A stretch of DNA of 64,000 nt from Sphingomonas sp. CFBP 8760 (GCF_014841615.1 NZ_JACYUG010000007.1:115142-179141), one strand, 5' to 3'; positions 36,644 to 45,803 are shown, counted from the stretch's first letter. Notes: generated from the letters alone by a model not told the origin. Program-made: numbers and translations.

Positions 36644-38809
36644 ATGGCTGCCAAGCGTCCCGCTCCCCGCTCGCCCCGATCTTCCCGGTCAACCCCCGCG
36701 GCGCGTTCGCCGTGGCGGCGGCGGTTGATGACGACGATCAAGATCCTCGCCGCGCTGGCGGTGCTGGCCCTCGCGGCGCTGGCGGTGGCGGTCTATGTCG
36801 CGCGGGCGCAGTTGCCCAGCTTCGAGGAACTGAAATCCTCGCCCAACGGCCAGATGATCCGCGTCCATGCCGCCGACGGCAGCGTGATCGTGTCGCTGGG
36901 GCCGAGTTACGGCGAATGGCTGTCCTATTCCACCATCCCGCTGGTGATGCGCGACGCGACGATCGCGGTCGAGGATCGCCGGTTCCGCAGCCATCCCGGC
37001 ATCGACCCGATCGGCATCGCCCGCTCCGCGATGATCCGGTACGAGCGCGGCCGGTGGATTCAGGGCGGATCGACGATCACGCAGCAGATCACGCGCACCA
37101 TCTTCCTGAACAACCAGAAGAAATTCGGGCGCAAGTTCCGCGAATGGATATTGTCGCTGGCGATGGAGCGCAAATTCTCCAAGGACCAGATCCTCGAACT
37201 CTATCTGAACAAGGTCTATTATGGCGGCGGCGCGTATGGCATCGATGCCGCGTCACGCAAGTTCTTCGGCCATGGCGCCGAGGAACTGAGCCTGGCGGAG
37301 GCGGCGGTGATCGCCGGGCTGGTCAAGGCGCCGTCCAACTATTCGCCCACCGCCGATGCCGACGCCGCGGTCGGCCGCGCCGGGGTCGTCATCCAGCAGA
37401 TGGTGCGCAACGGCTATGTCACGCCCGCGCAGGCCGCCGCCGCCGACCCGAAGGGATTGAAGCTGGCGCCGGCGGCGCGGCAGAACAGCGCGCGGTATTT
37501 CACCGACTGGGCGTTGCCGCTGCTCGACACGCTGATCGACGAGACGCAGGCGCCGCTGGAGGTGTGGACGACGATCGATCCGGCGATGCAGCGTCAGGCC
37601 GATGCCGCGATCCGTGCCAACGTGCCGGCGGGGGCACAGGGCGCGCTGGTGTCGCTGGACCGCGACGGCGCGGTGCGCGCGATGGTGGGGGGGACGGATT
37701 ACGTCTCGTCGATCTACAACCGCGCGACGCAGGCGGTGCGCCAGCCTGGATCGTCGTTCAAGCTGTTCGTCTATCTCGCCGCGCTGGAGGCGGGGCACAA
37801 GCCCGAGGACAGCATCGTCGACGAACCGGTGACGATCGACGGGTGGAGCCCGCGCAACGATTCGCGGCGCAATTCCGGGCCGGTCAGCCTGCGCACCGCC
37901 TTCGCCTATTCGCTCAACACCGTGGCGGCGAAGCTGGGGCAGGAGGTGGGCTTCACCACCATCGCCGACATGGCCCGCCGGTTCGGCATCACCACGCCCG
38001 TCAACACGCATCCGGCGATGGTGCTGGGCACGTCGGACGTGCGGCTGATCGACATGACCCGCGCCTTCGCCAGCGTCGCGGCCAAGGGGGTCGACGTCGT
38101 CCCCTACGGCATCACCCGCGTGACCGCGCGCGGGCAGACGATCTACACGCACGAGGTGGATCGCAGCCGCGTGCTGGTCGCCCCCTATGTCGCCGCGGAG
38201 ATGACCGACCTGCTCCAGACCGCGGTCAACACCGGCACCGGGCGGCAGGCGCAGATCGGTCGGCCGGTGGCGGGCAAGACCGGGACGACCACCTCGTTGC
38301 GCGACGGCTGGTTCCTGGGCTTTTCCAGCGGGCTGACGACGGGGGTGTGGATGGGGCGCGACGATGCCCGGCCGGTGCGGGGCCTGCACGGCGGCACCGC
38401 GCCCGCGCGCGCCTTCGCCGCGTTCATGAAGCCCGCCACCGCCACCCGCCCGGTCGAGCAGTTCGATACGCAGGTGACGCTGCCCGAATGGCAATTGGAG
38501 CCGGACGAGGCCAGCTATTTCGGCACCCCCGACGAGAATGTCGCGGTGGACGAGGACGGCAACCCGATCGTCACCGCGCCTGCCGCCACCGTCGAGCCGG
38601 AGACGGCGCCCACCGCCCCCGTCGAACCGGCCGCGCCGCCTGCGCGCACCCCGCAGCAGCAATTGGACGACCTGATCGACAGCGTGACCCGCGACACCCC
38701 CGCGCCGGCCCCGCTACCGACCCGTGCGCCGGTGCGCCCGCTGCCGCCCGGCACGGTGCCGCCGCGACAGCCGCCGGTTCAGTCCGGGGACCCGCGCCCG
38801 ACCCAGTGA
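36644..38809 (+). CDS. Penicillin-binding protein 1A (bifunctional glycosyltransferase/transpeptidase)
   Basis: This is a 721-residue class A PBP. A basic N-terminal cytoplasmic tail is followed by one membrane helix at about residues 29-52. The GT51 domain has EDRRFRSHPGID, GGSTITQQITR and the LYLNKVYYG region. The transpeptidase domain has SxxK in QPGSSFKLF, SxN in YSLNTVAA, and KTGT in VAGKTGTTTS. The last 100 residues are a Pro/Ala/Glu-rich tail. It builds and cross-links peptidoglycan in the periplasm. The 3' end overlaps the convergent metallopeptidase gene by 31 bases. Confidence 0.95.
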   Translation: MAAKRPAPRSPRSSRSTPAARSPWRRRLMTTIKILAALAVLALAALAVAVYVARAQLPSFEELKSSPNGQMIRVHAADGSVIVSLGPSYGEWLSYSTIPLVMRDATIAVEDRRFRSHPGIDPIGIARSAMIRYERGRWIQGGSTITQQITRTIFLNNQKKFGRKFREWILSLAMERKFSKDQILELYLNKVYYGGGAYGIDAASRKFFGHGAEELSLAEAAVIAGLVKAPSNYSPTADADAAVGRAGVVIQQMVRNGYVTPAQAAAADPKGLKLAPAARQNSARYFTDWALPLLDTLIDETQAPLEVWTTIDPAMQRQADAAIRANVPAGAQGALVSLDRDGAVRAMVGGTDYVSSIYNRATQAVRQPGSSFKLFVYLAALEAGHKPEDSIVDEPVTIDGWSPRNDSRRNSGPVSLRTAFAYSLNTVAAKLGQEVGFTTIADMARRFGITTPVNTHPAMVLGTSDVRLIDMTRAFASVAAKGVDVVPYGITRVTARGQTIYTHEVDRSRVLVAPYVAAEMTDLLQTAVNTGTGRQAQIGRPVAGKTGTTTSLRDGWFLGFSSGLTTGVWMGRDDARPVRGLHGGTAPARAFAAFMKPATATRPVEQFDTQVTLPEWQLEPDEASYFGTPDENVAVDEDGNPIVTAPAATVEPETAPTAPVEPAAPPARTPQQQLDDLIDSVTRDTPAPAPLPTRAPVRPLPPGTVPPRQPPVQSGDPRPTQ

Positions 38810-39483
38810 AGCGCCGCGCCGTGTTGGCGCAGCCAGGCGCGGGCCGGGGTCGGGTCCTCTCCCAGCAGCGAGGCGACCAATGCGTGGAAGGCGGGGCCGT
38901 GGTTCATGTGGACGCGGTGCGCGACCTCGTGCGCCACCGTCGCGCGGCGGACCCAGCCGGGGGCGAGCACCAGCCGCCAGCTATAGCGGATCGCGCCCGA
39001 CCACGCGCAACTGCCCCAGCGCCGCCGGGGATCGCCTACCGCCACCGCGCTGACGGTGACCCCCGCCTTTGCGACGAATTCGGCGGTTTCGCGGGTGAGC
39101 AGGTCGAGTGCGACGCGGCGCAACCACGCGTCGAGCCGGCGGGGGATCGTCTCCTCGGGGCCGGCGAGCAGCAGCCGGTCGCCCGCCCGCACCACCGCGC
39201 GGCGGGGGCCGGCGTCGCGGACGATCGTCAGTACCTCGTCGGCGACGGTGATCGTGGTGCCGGGGGCGAAGGGGCGGGCGGCGGGCAGACGCGCGCGCTG
39301 TGCCGCCAGCCATGCCGCCTTGTCCGCCGCCCAGGCGAGCGCGGGTTTCAGCGCGGCGCGCTTCGGGATCACCAGCCGCGCGCGGCCGCTGGCGGGGTCG
39401 AACGACAGCGTGCAACGCCGCGCGGTCGGATGGCGCACGATGTCGAGATCGAGGGGGATCGCAGGTGGCTTAGGATCGATCAC
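38779..39483 (-). CDS. YgjP-like (DUF45) zinc metallopeptidase
   Basis: This is a 234-residue cytosolic protein of the YgjP/WLM-like group. The zinc motif VAHEVAHRVHMNHGPAFH carries HExxH and the third ligand. RRRWGSCAWSGAIRYSWRLVLAP is the family's other hallmark. The substrate is unknown. Its 3' end overlaps the PBP1A gene on the other strand. Confidence 0.92.
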   Translation of the reverse strand: MIDPKPPAIPLDLDIVRHPTARRCTLSFDPASGRARLVIPKRAALKPALAWAADKAAWLAAQRARLPAARPFAPGTTITVADEVLTIVRDAGPRRAVVRAGDRLLLAGPEETIPRRLDAWLRRVALDLLTRETAEFVAKAGVTVSAVAVGDPRRRWGSCAWSGAIRYSWRLVLAPGWVRRATVAHEVAHRVHMNHGPAFHALVASLLGEDPTPARAWLRQHGAALHWVGRGSPD

Positions 39484-39593
39484 GATGCCCTCCCCCCATC
39501 AGCCTGTCCTCTCAACATATCGCCTCCCCGGCGGAGGCTGAAGTATGGAGGGCGATGATGTTCACCGGTCCTGCATGACGGGTCGTGCCCCGG

Positions 39594-40040
39594 TCACAGC
39601 ACCCGGTCGACGAGGTGATCCTCCATGTCGCCGACATCGTCCTCGCTGACCGTCCAGCCGCGCACCGACTGGCCGGCGCGATGCACCGCCTCGCGGTCGC
39701 CGCTGACCAGATAGTGCCAGTCGGGCAGCTTCTCGCCGTTCGCGCGGAGGCGATAGGCGCAGGTGGAGGGCAGCCAGTCGATATCGCGGACGTTGCCGTT
39801 GGTCAGCCGCACGCATTCGGGCACATAGGCGCGGCGGTTACGATAGTCCGAACAGAAGCCGCTGCGCCGGTCGAGCAGGCGACAGGCGACGTTGGTGGGC
39901 AGCACCTCGCCCGTCTCCTCGTCCTCCAGCTTGTGGACGCAGCATTTGCCGCAGCCGTCGCACAGCGCCTCCCACTGGCCACGGTCGAGCCGGTGGAGGG
40001 GCGTGTCTTCCCAGAAGCGTGAGGGTGCGGGTGCGGTCAT
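39594..40040 (-). CDS. YcgN family cysteine-cluster protein
   Basis: This is a 148-residue protein of the UPF0260/YcgN family. The cysteines occur in CDGCGKCCVHKL, CRLLDRRSGFCSDY and VPECVRL, a probable metal or iron-sulfur site. The typical start FWEDTPLHRLDRGQWEALCD is seen across residues 9-28. The start at 40040 overlaps the SCO stop by four bases; an ATG at 40049 is also possible. The function is unknown. Confidence 0.9.
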   Translation of the reverse strand: MTAPAPSRFWEDTPLHRLDRGQWEALCDGCGKCCVHKLEDEETGEVLPTNVACRLLDRRSGFCSDYRNRRAYVPECVRLTNGNVRDIDWLPSTCAYRLRANGEKLPDWHYLVSGDREAVHRAGQSVRGWTVSEDDVGDMEDHLVDRVL

Positions 40041-40648
40041 TTCGCCCATTTCTCGATGGTGTCGGCGACCGCTGCCGGCGTCTCGTCCTGCGGGACCAGC
40101 GCGAGCGGGCGGTTGTCGGGATCCATCAGATAGGTCTGTCGGCTGTGGTTGACGAGGTAGCCGCCGGGCGAGGCCAGCCCTTTCGACGCATAGACCGCAT
40201 AGGCCTTCTCCGCCTGCGCCACCGCCTGCGGACTGCCGGTCAGCCCGACCAGCCGGGGCGAGAAGGCGGCGGTAAATTGTTTCAGCACGGCGGGCGTGTC
40301 GCGCGCGGGATCGACGGTGACGAAGATCGGCACCACCCGTGCCGCCAGTGCCGGATTGCGCTTTTCTAGTTCGGCCAGCCCCTGCGCGATCGTCTGCACG
40401 TCGACCGGGCAGACGTCGGGGCAATAGGTATAGCCGAAATACATCACCCGGTATTTGCCCGCGAAACTGCGGTCGGTGACGGCGCGGCCATTCTCGTCGA
40501 CCAGCGCGAACGGGCCGCCGATCTTCGCGCCCGCCAGCGGCGGCCGGGCATCGGTGGCGGTGCCGGACTGGCACCCGCCCAGACCGGTGGCCAGCCAGAA
40601 TGCGAGGCAGACCGTGGGGAGGAACGACGGGGTTCGGCGCATGGTCAT
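40037..40648 (-). CDS. SCO1/SenC family copper-binding lipoprotein
   Basis: This is a 203-residue thioredoxin-fold protein for cytochrome oxidase copper delivery. The signal peptide ends in a lipobox, TGLGGC. The copper-binding CPDVCP is near residue 90 and the distal His is in VNHSRQTYLMDP. It is the upstream partner of ycgN. An ATG at 40642 is an alternative start. No cytochrome oxidase genes lie in the window. Confidence 0.92.
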   Translation of the reverse strand: MTMRRTPSFLPTVCLAFWLATGLGGCQSGTATDARPPLAGAKIGGPFALVDENGRAVTDRSFAGKYRVMYFGYTYCPDVCPVDVQTIAQGLAELEKRNPALAARVVPIFVTVDPARDTPAVLKQFTAAFSPRLVGLTGSPQAVAQAEKAYAVYASKGLASPGGYLVNHSRQTYLMDPDNRPLALVPQDETPAAVADTIEKWAK

Positions 40649-40730
40649 GATCCCGGCACCCTTGACCCCTTCGCAGGCTCCGCGCAAGCAGGAGCGGACC
40701 AGCCGAGGATCGTTCCCGAGGACCCGCGCC

Positions 40731-41336
40731 ATGACGAAATACCTGTTTCCGGCCGCCGTGGCGGCGGCCGTCGCCCTTGCCGCCTCGACCCCCGCGTCCG
40801 CGCAGCAGCAGTCGGAAAGCTACAAGTTCCTGCAGGCCATCAAGGAGGCCAAGGGCAACGACGTGATCGCGATGCTCGACCGGCCGGGCAGCACCATCGT
40901 CAACGCGCGCGACGTGACGTCGGGCGAGGGGGCGCTGCACATCGTCATCAAGCGCGGCGACCAGACCTATCTGCGCTACCTGTTGCAGAAGGGGGCCGAC
41001 GCCAACATGCGCGACCGGGCGGGCAACACGCCGCTGATCCTGGCGGTGCAGCTGGGCCAGCGCGACATGATCCCGATCCTGACCGCCGCGAAGGCGAACA
41101 TCAACCTGTTCAACCAGTCGGGCGTGACGCCGCTGATCCTGGCGGTGCAGGGCCGCGATATCGATATGGTCCGCCAGTTGCTGGCGGCCGGCGCGAACCC
41201 CGATCAGGCCGACCGGATGGCGGGGCAGTCGGCGCGCGACTATGCCACCAACGACCCCCGCAACACGGCGATCGCCAAGCTGTTCGCGGATACGCCGCGC
41301 CGCCAGCAGGCGGCCGTGGCGGGGCCGAAATTCTAG
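40731..41336 (+). CDS. Exported ankyrin repeat protein
   Basis: This is a 201-residue protein with a signal peptide (cleavage near ASAQQQ, about residue 24) and three to four ankyrin repeats. The repeats are visible as GEGALHIVIKRGDQTYLRYLL, NTPLILAVQLGQRDMIPIL and VTPLILAVQGRDIDMVRQLL, each of about 33 residues. The repeats likely mediate protein binding in the periplasm. No enzyme domain is seen. It is divergent from the SCO gene. Confidence 0.88.
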   Translation: MTKYLFPAAVAAAVALAASTPASAQQQSESYKFLQAIKEAKGNDVIAMLDRPGSTIVNARDVTSGEGALHIVIKRGDQTYLRYLLQKGADANMRDRAGNTPLILAVQLGQRDMIPILTAAKANINLFNQSGVTPLILAVQGRDIDMVRQLLAAGANPDQADRMAGQSARDYATNDPRNTAIAKLFADTPRRQQAAVAGPKF

Positions 41337-41365
41337 GGCAGGGTGCTACCGGCCTGAACCCGGCC

Positions 41366-41396
41366 CGTCATTGCGAGTATAGCGAAGCAATGACGG
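41366..41396. repeat. Dispersed palindrome, family A, solo copy
   Basis: CGTCATTGCGAGTATAGCGAAGCAATGACGG is summarised here as arms CGTCATTGC and GCAATGACG around GAGTATAGCGAA. It lies after the ankyrin gene. Confidence 0.85.
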
Positions 41397-41424
41397 AAGA
41401 GGGGAACGTGAACGCCCGTAGAGA

Positions 41425-42132
41425 TCACACCGCCGGATAGCGCAGCCGGCCGATGAAGCGGGACAGGCTGGGGCGGTGTTCGGTGCGTTTCAGAAAGCCG
41501 GCCTTGGCCTTCTCGAAGCGCATGATGCCGTCGATCCGGCGCGACAGGAAGGCGCGGGTCTCGGCATGATCCTCGCTGTCGTCGTCGAGGAAGACGGTGA
41601 CGGTGGCGCCGTACACGCCGAGCAGGATCGTGCGCTTGGTATAGTGGTTGTAATCGACTGCGGTATCGCCCGCCGCCCGCCAGATCACGTCGACCGACCG
41701 CCAGCCGAGCCGCGCGCCCCGCGCCACGTTCTGCGGCAGCGCGAGGATGGCGAGCGCGCGGCGCAGCGCCTCCCGCTCCGGCGCCATCGCGTCCAGCCGC
41801 GCCTCGACCAGTGCGGCGATGCGCTGGCGTATCTTAATCGCGGCGCGTGTCTCCGGCGGGATCGCGGCGTGCATCGCGGCATCGATGTGCGCGAACCAGG
41901 CGTCGATCATCGCGACGGGGCCATCGGCGAAGGCGAGGCGGGCGATATCGGGATCGATCCCGGCCGCCGCCGCCGCCATGTCGCGCGCCTCGTCGCCCCA
42001 GCCGTCGAACGCGGCGTTGGCGGCGATGCCGGGGGCGAGCGCGGCACGGACCTCCGCCAGCGTGAGATCGGCGGTCGCATCCGGCATGGGGTCGGCCAGA
42101 ACCGGATAGGCGGGGATCGTGTCGGCCATCAT
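41425..42132 (-). CDS. COQ9 family ubiquinone biosynthesis protein
   Basis: This is a 235-residue helical protein of the COQ9 family, whose members bind lipids and present quinone intermediates to the COQ7 hydroxylase. GWRSVDVIWRAAGDTAVDYNHYTKRTIL is split across about residues 145-172 and is the family signature. The start at 42132 follows GAGGAG; an adjacent ATG at 42129 would also serve. No other ubiquinone gene is next to it. Confidence 0.9.
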   Translation of the reverse strand: MMADTIPAYPVLADPMPDATADLTLAEVRAALAPGIAANAAFDGWGDEARDMAAAAAGIDPDIARLAFADGPVAMIDAWFAHIDAAMHAAIPPETRAAIKIRQRIAALVEARLDAMAPEREALRRALAILALPQNVARGARLGWRSVDVIWRAAGDTAVDYNHYTKRTILLGVYGATVTVFLDDDSEDHAETRAFLSRRIDGIMRFEKAKAGFLKRTEHRPSLSRFIGRLRYPAV

Positions 42133-42142
42133 GAAGGACTCC

Positions 42143-43114
42143 TCAATCGTCCAGATGCGATGCCGTCCCGCCCGGCGCAAGGCGTGGCGTACGGCGGACG
42201 AGGACGAGCGCCACCGCGACCATCGCGACGCCGACCAGATCGACCGCGCCCAGCCGCTCGTCATAGACGATCCAGCCGACCGTGCCGGCCACCACCGGCT
42301 GGATCAGCAGCGCGATGCCGACCACCAGCGGCGACAGCCGGCCGAGCGCGTGGATCATGCAACCCTGCCCCAGTACCTGGCTGACCAGCGCGAGGCCGAT
42401 CAGTGGCGCCCAGCTGTGCGGCCATATGTTCTCGCCGAGCAGGATCGCGAAGACCAGCAGCGGCACCACGCTGGCGATGCTGGACAAGGCGAGGGCGGGC
42501 AGCGGCGCCATCCGGTCGCGCACCCGCGCCATGACGATGAAATAACCGGTATAGAGCAGCCCGGCAGTCAGGCAGAGCAGGTCGCCCATCAGGTGGCCGG
42601 GATCGAGCTGGTACGACCGCCCCATCAGCAGCACGCCGCCGACGCCGGCCAGCAGCAGCGCCGCCCCTTGCGTCCGCGTCGGCCAGCTGCGCGCGACGAG
42701 GAAGCCGTAGACGGGGAAGATCAGCGTCGCGCAATTGCCGAACAGCGTCGCATTGGCGAGCGTGGTGCGCAGGATGCCGAGATGCCAGGTGCCCAGATCG
42801 GCGGCGAACAGCACCCCCGCCACCGCCAGCATCGCCCACAGCGGCAGGGGCAGCCGCTGCGGCCGGGCACCGCCCGCGCCCGCCAGTACCGCCAGCATCG
42901 GCGCGGCGAGCGCGATCCGCCAGAAGGCGGCGGCGACCGGGCCGGTATCGGCGGCGCGCACGAACCATGGCCCGAAGGCCAGCGCGACATTGGCGACGAT
43001 CAGCGTGGCGAACGCGATCGCCCCACCGGACCCGACCGGCACGCCGGACCCGTTTGGGTAGCCGGACCCGCTTGGGCCGTCAGGAGTTTTTCTTGGGGAG
43101 GCGTCGCCGTGCAT
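42143..43114 (-). CDS. EamA/DMT family transporter
   Basis: This is a 323-residue inner-membrane protein with about ten helices in two EamA repeats. Examples are GGAIAFATLIVANVALAFGP near the start and LIGLALVSQVLGQGCMIHAL in the second repeat. The preferred ATG at 43114 follows a glycine-rich N-terminus; a longer frame from 43183 is possible. Substrates of this superfamily vary widely and cannot be predicted. It ends 10 bases before the COQ9 start. Confidence 0.88.
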   Translation of the reverse strand: MHGDASPRKTPDGPSGSGYPNGSGVPVGSGGAIAFATLIVANVALAFGPWFVRAADTGPVAAAFWRIALAAPMLAVLAGAGGARPQRLPLPLWAMLAVAGVLFAADLGTWHLGILRTTLANATLFGNCATLIFPVYGFLVARSWPTRTQGAALLLAGVGGVLLMGRSYQLDPGHLMGDLLCLTAGLLYTGYFIVMARVRDRMAPLPALALSSIASVVPLLVFAILLGENIWPHSWAPLIGLALVSQVLGQGCMIHALGRLSPLVVGIALLIQPVVAGTVGWIVYDERLGAVDLVGVAMVAVALVLVRRTPRLAPGGTASHLDD

Positions 43115-43170
43115 GGCGCGCTGTAGCGTCCTATCTTCCCATCCGACAGCCGCCGGTCCGATCCGGCGAT

Positions 43171-43190
43171 CATTATCAGGCATTATCAGG
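43171..43190. repeat. 10-base tandem repeat in front of the OYE gene
   Basis: CATTATCAGG occurs twice in direct succession. The second copy includes the AGG of the ribosome-binding site of the alkene reductase gene. Confidence 0.7.
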
Positions 43191-43197
43191 AGCCTTC

Positions 43198-44286
43198 ATG
43201 CCCAATCTGTTCGATCCCGTGACCATCGGCGCCACCCAGGCCCCCAACCGCATCCTGATGGCGCCGCTGACGCGCGGCCGCGCCGACCGGGATGCGGTGC
43301 CGACGCCGATCATGGCGGAATATTACGCGCAGCGGGCGAGCGCCGGCCTCATCATCTCCGAGGCGACGGGCATCAGCCGCGAGGGGCTGGGCTGGCCGTT
43401 CGCGCCGGGCCTGTGGTCCGACGCGCAGGTCGCGGCGTGGCAGCCGGTGACCAAGGCGGTTCACGAGGCGGGCGGCCGGATCGTCGCGCAATTGTGGCAC
43501 ATGGGCCGGCAGGTCCATTCGTCGGTAACGGGCGGTCAGCCGGTATCCTCCTCCGCCACCGCGACCGCAGGGCAGGCGCACACCTATGAGGGCAAGAAGG
43601 ATTTCGAGACGGCGCGGCCACTGGAACTGAGCGAAATCCCGCGCCTGCTCGACGATTACGAACGCGCGACGCGCAACGCGCTGGCCGCCGGGTTCGACGG
43701 GGTGCAGATTCACGCCGCCAACGGCTATCTGATCGACGAATTCCTGCGTGACGGCGCCAACCACCGCGAGGACGAATATGGCGGCAGCCCGGAGAACCGC
43801 ATCCGTCTGCTCCGCGAAGTGACCGAGAGGGTCATTTCGGTGGCGGGTGCGGACCGGGTATCGGTGCGGCTGTCGCCCAACGGCGATTCGCAGGGCGTCG
43901 ACGACAGCGATCCCGCCTCGGTCTTCGTACCGGCGGCAAAGGCGCTGTCCGATCTGGGCATCGCCTTCCTCGAACTGCGCGAGCCGGGGCCGGACGGTAC
44001 GTTCGGCAAGACCGACGTACCCAAGCTTAGCCCGGACATCCGCAAGGTGTTCACCGGCGTGCTGGTGCTGAATTCCGACTATACCACCGCCGCGGACGCG
44101 CAGGCGAAGCTGGACGAGGGCGTGGCGGATGCGATCAGCTTCGGCCGCACCTTCCTCGCCAACCCCGACCTGCCGGAACGGCTGCGCACCGGCGCACCGC
44201 TCAACAAGGACGATATGAAGACGTGGTACAGTCAGGGGCCGGAAGGATATATCGATTATCCGGCGCTGGAGACGGTGGCGGCGTAA
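43198..44286 (+). CDS. Alkene reductase, old yellow enzyme family
   Basis: This is a 362-residue FMN-dependent ene-reductase. The barrel start NLFDPVTIGATQAPNRILMAPLTR (split) and the AEYYAQRASAGLIISEAT segment match. The substrate-binding His and Asn are in VQIHAANGYLIDEFLRDG, and HREDEYGGSPENRIRLLREV is a family hallmark. These enzymes reduce activated C=C bonds and help with electrophile stress, as NemA does. An AGGAG site precedes the ATG. Confidence 0.94.
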   Translation: MPNLFDPVTIGATQAPNRILMAPLTRGRADRDAVPTPIMAEYYAQRASAGLIISEATGISREGLGWPFAPGLWSDAQVAAWQPVTKAVHEAGGRIVAQLWHMGRQVHSSVTGGQPVSSSATATAGQAHTYEGKKDFETARPLELSEIPRLLDDYERATRNALAAGFDGVQIHAANGYLIDEFLRDGANHREDEYGGSPENRIRLLREVTERVISVAGADRVSVRLSPNGDSQGVDDSDPASVFVPAAKALSDLGIAFLELREPGPDGTFGKTDVPKLSPDIRKVFTGVLVLNSDYTTAADAQAKLDEGVADAISFGRTFLANPDLPERLRTGAPLNKDDMKTWYSQGPEGYIDYPALETVAA

Positions 44287-44297
44287 TATCCAAGTGA

Positions 44298-44345
44298 GTC
44301 TATGCCGCGGGTCGCCAAAAATGTATGTATAACCGCGGCATAGAC
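44298..44345 (+). repeat. 13-base perfect inverted repeat with 22-base loop
   Basis: GTCTATGCCGCGG (44298-44310) pairs with CCGCGGCATAGAC (44333-44345). It lies 11 bases after the alkene reductase stop, so it may end that transcript, but there is no T run. It could also be an operator for the next gene. Confidence 0.6.
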
Positions 44346-44556
44346 GTTGCCGGCAATGTATCGATCAATGCCGGCGATGGGCGTGAAGTATCGAAAATTT
44401 GAATGGTACCGGCGCGCAACCTCTTAAGTCGTGCCATTTTGAGGCGGTAGCGCCGGATTGCTCCGTCAAAATTCGTTTACCAAGATATATACGGGGGATA
44501 CAGGTCGCTGCGAGGCGGGGCATTGCCAATGCCTTTCATTCTTGTGGGGGGAATAG

Positions 44557-45117
44557 ATGCGTATCGTGAGAAACATGGCGATCGGCCTTGGCATGGTGAT
44601 TGCCGCTTCGGCTGCCACGGCGGATGCCGCGATCGTCAACCTTCGGGTGAAGATTACGGCGTCCGATTTTTCAGGGGCGGCGCCGGTCAATCCGGTGTTG
44701 GGTGATTTCACCTTCAGTTTCGACAATGCAGCCTCATTCGATCCCACGGACATCGGCCTGACGATCAACAGCTTCAACCTGCCTCATGGGGTAAAATTTA
44801 GTTATATAGCGGGAGCCCCGGATCTTATCTTCTTGTCTGATGGCGAGTATCTTGAAGGTTGCGGGGCCACGAGCGGCTTAAACAAGTTCTGCACCTCCAT
44901 TTCCAAGGTATCGACGGCGCCGAAAATCGGTTCTTTCTATTATTCTACCGCCGCGACTCCCGGTATTTGGGAGGCCAGCACGATCGAGTTGGAGGCAGCG
45001 TTTGGCGGCGCAGCCGTTCCCGAACCGACTACATGGGCCATGATGATCGGCGGCTTCGCCATGATCGGTGCCGCAATACGTCGTCGCCGTATCAGCACGA
45101 AGATCTCCTTCGCCTGA
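44557..45117 (+). CDS. PEPxxWA-CTERM sorting domain protein
   Basis: This is a 186-residue exported protein. The signal peptide (residues 1-24, MRIVRNMAIGLGMVIAASAA...) is followed by a beta-rich domain and the sorting tail VPEPTTWAMMIGGFAMIGAA, which ends in IRRRR. The codons use more A and T than neighbouring genes and the 270 bases upstream are AT-richer too, suggesting a different history. The ribosome-binding stretch is GGGGGGAATAG. No enzymatic motif is seen. The function is likely surface or matrix associated, as for other exosortase substrates. Confidence 0.85.
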   Translation: MRIVRNMAIGLGMVIAASAATADAAIVNLRVKITASDFSGAAPVNPVLGDFTFSFDNAASFDPTDIGLTINSFNLPHGVKFSYIAGAPDLIFLSDGEYLEGCGATSGLNKFCTSISKVSTAPKIGSFYYSTAATPGIWEASTIELEAAFGGAAVPEPTTWAMMIGGFAMIGAAIRRRRISTKISFA

Positions 45118-45145
45118 TCTCCTCTTCGTTTCCGATCGGGTTTCA

Positions 45146-45185
45146 GGAAGCCGTCGACCGCATGGATGATCGGTCGGCGGCTTCC
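45146..45185 (+). terminator. Hairpin after the PEP-CTERM gene
   Basis: A 15-base stem (GGAAGCCGTCGACCG with CGGTCGGCGGCTTCC, one wobble pair) lies 29 bases past the stop codon. A TTG follows. Confidence 0.6.
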
Positions 45186-45346
45186 TTGCGTCAGGTTGCC
45201 GGCAATCGCGTCCGTTTGCGGTCGACACGACTGACCGGGCCCCGTTTCGTCGGGCGGATTGGGGCGGTCGATGAACACCAGCGCGTGATGTTCGGGGGGC
45301 GGACCGGTGTCGAACCGGGACACCGCCGCCGACGGGCAGGTGGGAT

Positions 45347-45386
45347 GACGCGGTCAGCGATGGATGATTGCTGGGCTGACCGCGTC
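45347..45386 (-). terminator. Hairpin at the ribH 3' end
   Basis: GACGCGGTCAGC and GCTGACCGCGTC form a perfect 12-base stem with a 16-base loop. The arm nearer the gene overlaps the ribH stop codon, so it may end the rib operon. Confidence 0.5.
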
Positions 45387-45798
45387 AGCCGAAGCGGGTG
45401 CGCAGCGCCAGCATCGCCAGCGCGGCCTTCGCCGCCTCGCCGCCCTTGTCCTTTTCGTCCGGGCGGGCGCGGGTGAGCGCCTGTGCCTCGTTCTCGGTGG
45501 TCAGGATGCCGTTGCCGATCGCGAGGCCGTCCATCGTCAGCGCCATGATACCGCGCGCGCTTTCGCCCGCGACGATCTCGAAATGATAGGTCTCGCCGCG
45601 GATCACGACGCCGAGCGCGACGAACGCATCGTAGGATTCCGCCGCCAGCGCGATTGCGCCGGGTACTTCCAGCGCGCCGGGGACGGTGATCGTCTCGTGC
45701 GTGTGGCCCGCCGCCTCGATCGCGGCACGCGCGCCGGCCAGCAGCAGGTCGTTCAGATGGTCGTAGAAGCGCGCCTCGACGATCAGGATATTCGCCAC
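45385..45798 (-). CDS. ribH: 6,7-dimethyl-8-ribityllumazine synthase
   Basis: This is a 137-residue lumazine synthase and the last gene of the riboflavin operon. It condenses the pyrimidinedione with dihydroxybutanone phosphate. Motifs [30 protein letters not shown] and [13 protein letters not shown] are typical, with the catalytic His in YHFEIV. The start is a GTG at 45798 with GAGGA upstream. Confidence 0.95.
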   Translation of the reverse strand: MANILIVEARFYDHLNDLLLAGARAAIEAAGHTHETITVPGALEVPGAIALAAESYDAFVALGVVIRGETYHFEIVAGESARGIMALTMDGLAIGNGILTTENEAQALTRARPDEKDKGGEAAKAALAMLALRTRFG

Positions 45799-45803
45799 GA
45801 TTG

